Assembly (NCBI GenBank): GCA_902702965.1
Contig: CACRXP010000071.1
Location: 972,349 to 1,036,348 of the forward strand
Reading direction: 5' to 3'
Source of the DNA: Spirometra erinaceieuropaei
Lineage: Eukaryota; Platyhelminthes; Cestoda; Diphyllobothriidea; Diphyllobothriidae
DNA: 64,000 nucleotides
Shown: positions 62,601-64,000 of the stretch, piece after piece
How the letters are laid out: every line of letters begins with the position of its first letter
Position numbering within the stretch: position 1 is the stretch's first letter
Made by a program: the position numbers and the translations under genes
Notes under the pieces: generated by a model
Seen by the model: the letters and a program-made list of their open reading frames with translations, nothing else
Told to the model about the DNA's origin: nothing
The model's database searches: none

Positions 62601-63425
62601 CATCCTGGGGTAACCGAATTATTGTAGAATTATGCTGCATGATGATTGGTTTTACAACCCTACTTACTTAACCTTTTCGAAAAGGAAACGCATTTCAGCA
62701 TTTCTGTTGAGATTTCATGAGTTAGCCCACCTACTGCAAATATGCGAATCCGGCTGCACGTGCGTGCGGACTAGACATTAACGCTAAAATCCAGAAAGAG
62801 TGTGGAGTGTTGGGTCCGAAAGTGCTATCAAAACAGTGTTGTTTTGGCCTCTAGGTCGTTGGATAATTACTGCGCCCTTTACTTAATGATAGAGCTTGTT
62901 CGCTAGGACAGTCCGGCGACGACCCGTGACTGCTGTGTACTGTTTACAGTTTCCCCGGCTCCTGCACTGGACTGACGCATCGGGGGAAGCAACTCAGATG
63001 GGGGCGCTTGGAGCACACACTGATGGCAACCCTCCTGGTTGTCTTACCATGGGCTCCAAATTGGTCAGATCGTCGTTTTGGTCCAGTGGCGGGTAGACCG
63101 GATTCACAATGCCTGCAGCCTGCATCATCGCCTTGGCAGCTGCGGCTGCCGCCGCCACCGCTGAGGAGGCCCGGCCAGCATCGTTGTCGCGGAACTGTCC
63201 GCCGAGGTCTTGGGGACCACCGAAGGTGTCGCCTGAGGATGAGGAGGCGGCGGCGGCGGCGGCGGCGGCGGTCTGGGGAACTGGCGGATGCAGGGAGGGC
63301 TGTGGACTGGCGGCTGAACCTGTTGAACCGCCAGACTCCCTGTCCTCAATGACCAGATCGATTGGGATCTTGCTCTTGAGGCAGGTTATGTAGCGGGCGC
63401 AAAAGTTGTCACACAGTTCGTGCAC
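37961..63425 (-). CDS. meis: MEIS/homothorax TALE-homeobox transcription factor, 5' end outside window
   Basis: Seven exons join to an open frame of 739 codons plus TGA: 63425-63048, 55914-55206, 47661-47507, 45541-45465, 45355-45297, 44002-43889 and 38688-37961. Every intron is GT/AG and every junction keeps phase (0, 1, 0, 2, 1, 1). The product has the C-terminal part of the MEIS interaction domain ([17 protein letters not shown]) and a full TALE homeodomain with the PYP loop extension and WFINARRR recognition helix. The MEIS-type sequence [10 protein letters not shown] and [12 protein letters not shown] excludes the PREP/PKNOX branch, which reads RGVLPKHATN and ILQPMLDSS. Family members are nuclear DNA-binding proteins that pair with PBX/Exd and Hox proteins in patterning and stem-cell control. 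The first half of the MEIS domain and the start codon must lie beyond position 64,000. The total is long for the family (vertebrate MEIS is about 390-480 aa) because the linker and tail are expanded. No RNA evidence is available, so isoforms are inferred. Confidence 0.95.
38689..43888 (-). other. MEIS intron before the terminal exon (5.2 kb)
   Basis: Intron from the gtgagt donor to the gtctag acceptor (range 38,689-43,888). It contains one 1.39-kb foldback element at 40,237-41,626. The rest, including scattered frames of up to 130 codons near 39.8-40.2 kb and 43.0-43.4 kb, shows no domain I recognise. Confidence 0.7.
40237..41626. mobile_element. Foldback element, enlarged 1.39-kb copy in MEIS intron
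   Basis: Perfect TA borders: ta, cagtaggtgtgctaactcat on the left and gttagcacacacctactg, ta on the right. A segment around 40,760-41,140 recurs at 41,155-41,520, so the copy has an internal duplication of one arm plus part of the centre. The core is inverted relative to 9,401. Confidence 0.8.
43889..44002 (-). CDS. meis: MEIS exon: Ala-rich segment after the homeodomain, possible cassette exon
   Basis: The 114-nt exon has the acceptor ttttttcctcttcag and the donor gtgagt. Joined to the preceding G it reads [21 protein letters not shown], then YAAYSR and an Ala tract (four Ala, Gln, six Ala). Its length is divisible by three and both ends are in the same phase, so including or skipping it preserves the frame. 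I do not recognise the sequence from MEIS proteins of other animals. It is called an exon because of the strong polypyrimidine/AG acceptor, the consensus donor and matching phase. Skipping is inferred, not shown. Confidence 0.85.
44003..45296 (-). other. MEIS intron upstream of the 114-nt exon
   Basis: The 1,294-bp intron holds one inverted-repeat element with a telomere-like core (44,088-44,383). Between 44.4 and 45.3 kb there are frames on both strands of up to 107 codons with no recognisable domain. Confidence 0.7.
44088..44383. mobile_element. Inverted-repeat element with telomere-like core, in MEIS intron
   Basis: agccccacctga on the left and tcaggtggggct on the right are inverted, and about 44,250-44,352 is CCCTAA-type degenerate array. 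It shares gggaccggtggtaatta with 15,560 (gggaccgatggtaatat), so it belongs to the same family. It begins 86 bases upstream of the 114-nt exon acceptor. Confidence 0.75.
45297..45355 (-). CDS. meis: MEIS exon: homeodomain recognition helix end
   Basis: The 59-nt exon starts after tcctctcaag and stops at the donor gtgagg. Its first base completes the Trp codon, followed by [19 protein letters not shown] and one base of the next codon. WFINARRR is the DNA-contacting helix 3, with Ile at homeodomain position 50 as in all TALE proteins. [12 protein letters not shown] is a MEIS signature. The exon ends in phase 1 with a G that can join either the 44002-43889 exon or the terminal exon without breaking the frame. 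Confidence 0.98.
45465..45541 (-). CDS. meis: MEIS exon: TALE loop, helix 2 and start of recognition helix
   Basis: This 77-nt exon lies between the acceptor ttcctacacag and the donor gtaagt. It encodes [17 protein letters not shown] and then LTILQVNN, plus the first two bases of the Trp codon. PYP is the three-residue loop extension that defines TALE homeodomains. All 25 complete residues agree with the consensus I know for animal MEIS proteins, so it is the most conserved piece in the window. The Trp codon is split across the next intron, which is only 109 bp long. Confidence 0.98.
46125..46205 (+). mobile_element. Second-family foldback, half-arm fragment
   Basis: tatagaccttgaataaactg and cgtagataatttctgaggaa match the right arm at 53,568-53,625. 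The matching left arm is missing. Confidence 0.6.
46987..47413. other. Assembly gap (427 N)
   Basis: The run of N is bordered on the left by gggaggagg and on the right by a (GGA)n tract to about 47,445, so a purine-rich GGA microsatellite probably stopped the assembly. The gap lies wholly in an intron, and the homeodomain exons on both sides join in frame. Confidence 0.99.
47507..47661 (-). CDS. meis: MEIS exon: acidic linker and homeodomain helix 1
   Basis: The 155-nt exon starts after the acceptor ttgaacttcag and ends at the donor gtatgc. It encodes DGVANSIGS, an acidic stretch ([11 protein letters not shown]), the basic KRQKKRG and the homeodomain start [19 protein letters not shown]. This aligns directly with the MEIS family sequence GDGLDNSV...[23 protein letters not shown]. 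Two positions differ from the usual family sequence: Ile to Thr in ATNTMRAW, and the last Thr to Ser. The exon ends between codons, and the next exon opens with HPYP. An assembly gap begins 94 bases downstream in the intron and does not touch the coding sequence. Confidence 0.97.
49155..49235 (+). mobile_element. SINE tail fragment
   Basis: It contains gcgaataagccagaaatggt and the following cttcagtcttccttaccttcg, matching the tail of the SINE at 25,384-25,560. No tRNA-like head is recognisable. Confidence 0.5.
50528..50824 (+). pseudogene. Retroelement remnant: GIY-YIG endonuclease end
   Basis: The frame reads [20 protein letters not shown], then [28 protein letters not shown] and [17 protein letters not shown] before TAA. 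This is the C-terminal GIY-YIG nuclease found fused to reverse transcriptase in some animal retroelements. The arginine of the R..EH block and the late glutamate (LEAAYI) are present; the YIG tyrosine is Cys. No in-frame reverse transcriptase precedes it, so it is a 5'-truncated copy. It lies in the MEIS intron in the antisense direction and belongs to a clearly different lineage from the remnant at 1.3-1.7 kb. Confidence 0.7.
51505..51720 (+). repeat. Degenerate telomere-like tract in MEIS intron
   Basis: Diverged GGGTTTA/AGAGTTA units (gtttagggtagggttaggac is the best part). No terminal inverted repeats were found. Confidence 0.5.
53223..54730. mobile_element. Foldback element interrupted by a second element
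   Basis: The left end cagtaaatgtgctactgcat matches the inverted right end atgagatagcacatttactg. The left arm stops near 53,280 and the family sequence resumes near 53,815 (gaagaaattacttaagcagg). The piece between is an unrelated foldback. Confidence 0.75.
53281..53812. mobile_element. Nested foldback element of a second family
   Basis: Two arms of about 165 bases (53,281-53,445 and 53,470-53,634) are inverted copies: cccagaattttatacatgaa on the left and ttcatgtataaaattctggg on the right, with a ~24-base loop. A 170-base tail follows, with ggagtatctaccagaaaaca and gcgccatgcagcggt. Relatives are at 475-1,000, 26,035-26,165 (reversed) and 46,125-46,205. Confidence 0.8.
55206..55914 (-). CDS. 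meis: MEIS exon: long linker between MEIS domain and homeodomain
   Basis: This 709-nt exon begins in phase 0 after the acceptor tcttcttgcag and ends one base into a codon at the donor gtaggt. That leftover base completes the first codon of the next exon, giving ELT-S-DGVANS across the junction. The 236 residues are open throughout. They are rich in Pro, Tyr, Gly and Ser (for example [18 protein letters not shown]), with a run of seven Gly near the end. No folded domain is recognised. Vertebrate MEIS has a short acidic linker here, so the segment looks like a lineage-specific expansion. Exon status rests on the open frame and on both splice phases agreeing with neighbours that are certain. A 170-codon frame on the opposite strand is a shadow. 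Confidence 0.87.
57325..57486 (-). mobile_element. tRNA-derived SINE, reversed copy
   Basis: On the minus strand it reads ggccccgtagcctaatggta at the head, a strong B box (ccgggttcgaaacctggg), then the family tail with gctgatgacgac and gaaatggcaattcctgtctc. The head differs from the copy at 25,384, so this may be a second tRNA-type subfamily sharing the same tail. Confidence 0.65.
57900..58165 (+). mobile_element. Composite repeat with tRNA-like segment, second full copy
   Basis: It matches 31,752-32,060 from gaattacgtgagcccggtag through ggggcctcgtagctcaggtg to ttcacaattgggtaaaagtg. About 15 bases are missing in the D-arm region, which rules out a working tRNA. Confidence 0.75.
60735..60910 (-). 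mobile_element. Probable old SINE copy, reversed
   Basis: The minus strand has a gcccgggttggga B-box-like piece and then actggctgacgacggctgat, matching the SINE tail. It is strongly diverged. Confidence 0.4.
61552..61760 (+). repeat. Direct duplication, copy 1
   Basis: atatgcgaatccggctgcac onward is nearly identical to 62,740-62,950 for the first ~150 bases, then less so. It is followed by the same cagaaggcaacata that precedes it, as expected for a tandem duplication. Confidence 0.85.
61776..62736. mobile_element. Tc1-like foldback (MITE) element between duplicated blocks
   Basis: Ends gagtaagtggactaactcat and atgagttagcccacctactg. The core is inverted relative to 9,401. It sits between two direct copies of a ~210-bp intronic block. 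Confidence 0.85.
62740..62950 (+). repeat. Direct duplication, copy 2
   Basis: Second copy of the block at 61,552-61,760. It ends 97 bases before the MEIS splice donor at 63,047. Confidence 0.85.
63048..63425 (-). CDS. meis: MEIS exon (first visible): end of MEIS interaction domain plus Ala/Ser linker
   Basis: The 378-nt exon is in phase 0 on both sides. The acceptor is tgcgtttcag before GTG CAC GAA; the donor is gtaaga after ATG. The first residues, [19 protein letters not shown], followed by [12 protein letters not shown], match the second conserved block of the MEIS/Hth N-terminal domain that binds PBX/Exd. The family usually has an H or K where this copy has Ala in FCARY. The remaining ~100 residues are low complexity, with an eight-Ala run encoded by a GCG-type triplet repeat, a four-Ser run and a second Ala tract, and end DLTNLEPM. 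The upstream exon with the first MEIS block is not in the window; the 575 bases to the right edge are intron plus a decayed foldback repeat. Confidence 0.96.
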
Positions 63426-63614
63426 CTGAAACGCAATATTTGAAAGTTAAGGACTGGGCGACATTTAGATGGCCGGAGTTTGGGTTTCCCTGTTCCCCGG
63501 GCTTAGTGCTCTATGACCAATCCGGATTAGTGTCGTTCGCGGCAAGTGGAAGTACAAGAATTCGTAGAGTTTTCAGCTAAGAAAGATGATGTTGGCGACG
63601 AAACATGTGTACGT

Positions 63615-64000
63615 ACAGAGAGTGACCGATCTCATGAAGTGTTGGCTGAAATTGTGTAATGCGTTTTCGATTAGGAAGGATTACTTAGGCGCGGTTGTAG
63701 TACTGATTATCTTGCAGCCTAATCCTAAAATATTTCGGACTCGGCTTTTCAATGCACTGCTTTTCAATCTCCTGTAGAAACCGTACTCGGCAGGAAATGA
63801 CTACTAAAGTAGCATGCATTTTTCACATTGATTTATGATGGTCTTGTAAATTCAAACATACTTTATAGAAACCACGAGCAAAAATATGCATCCTTTCAGT
63901 CGCTTGGTAGAAAATAGGTTTTAAAAAAGTCTTTTAATTTCCGGGTAATTTGGAGCCTGATCAGTCTTTGCATTAGCTCTTAGTGATTTTAGTCTACAAG
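63615..64000. mobile_element. Foldback element, diverged, cut by window edge
   Basis: It follows the left-arm order (tctcatgaagtgttggctga, gattatcttgcagcctaatc, ggaaatgactactaaagtag) but has many changes. It is closest to the old copy at 2,285. Confidence 0.6.

Larger units (their letters stand above)
55915..63047 (-). other. MEIS first visible intron (7.1 kb)
   Basis: GC-rich stretches with C and G runs lie at about 56.1-56.8 kb and 58.9-59.6 kb. Repeats are a minus-strand SINE (57,325-57,486), a tRNA-like composite repeat (57,900-58,165), a weak SINE (60,735-60,910), and a foldback element between duplicated ~210-bp blocks (61,552-62,950). Frames in the GC-rich parts have no recognised domain. 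Confidence 0.7.

Noticed and set aside
61552..62950. Terminal-repeat retrotransposon in miniature, with the ~210-bp blocks as LTRs
   Set aside because: The blocks lack TG...CA ends, no primer-binding site or purine tract was seen, and the interior is exactly a foldback element. A tandem duplication with later insertion is simpler.

Overview
The window is animal nuclear DNA: interrupted genes with GT/AG introns, long introns, many degenerate dispersed repeats, triplet microsatellites and degenerate TTAGGG-type arrays. The one gene I can reconstruct with confidence is a MEIS/homothorax TALE-homeobox gene on the minus strand. A repeat-rich flatworm, perhaps a large-genome tapeworm, would fit the repeat load and the GIY-YIG retroelement remnants. 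That assignment is inference; nothing in the sequence proves the phylum.

Layout. Roughly 1-37,400 lies downstream of the MEIS gene and holds no gene I can support. It contains foldback (MITE-like) elements of a family with CAGTAGGTGG ends, a tRNA-like SINE family, a second tRNA-like composite repeat, a Penelope-like retroelement remnant near 1.3-1.7 kb, several telomere-like arrays, and long (GAT)n and (TGG)n microsatellites. From 37,424 to 63,425 lies the MEIS gene, read right to left. Seven coding exons were found at 63,425-63,048, 55,914-55,206, 47,661-47,507, 45,541-45,465, 45,355-45,297, 44,002-43,889 and 38,688-37,961. All splice junctions are GT/AG and all phases agree, giving 739 codons plus a stop. 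The 5' exons with the first half of the MEIS (PBC-binding) domain must lie beyond the right edge. A 427-bp assembly gap (46,987-47,413) falls in an intron and removes no homeobox sequence.

The protein has the end of the MEIS N-terminal interaction domain, then a linker of about 365 residues rich in Ala, Gly, Ser and Tyr, then a complete TALE homeodomain, then a long Ala/Ser/Gly-rich tail. A 114-nt exon between the homeodomain and the tail keeps the frame whether used or skipped. MEIS proteins act in the nucleus as DNA-binding cofactors of PBX/Hox proteins.

The most unusual non-genic signals are: (1) small elements with terminal inverted repeats that carry TTAGGG-like arrays inside them, one of them 86 bp from the putative cassette exon; (2) a Tc1-like foldback family of about 970 bp with arms of several hundred bp, one copy split by a second foldback family; (3) a tandem duplication of about 210 bp split by a foldback copy just inside the first visible MEIS intron.
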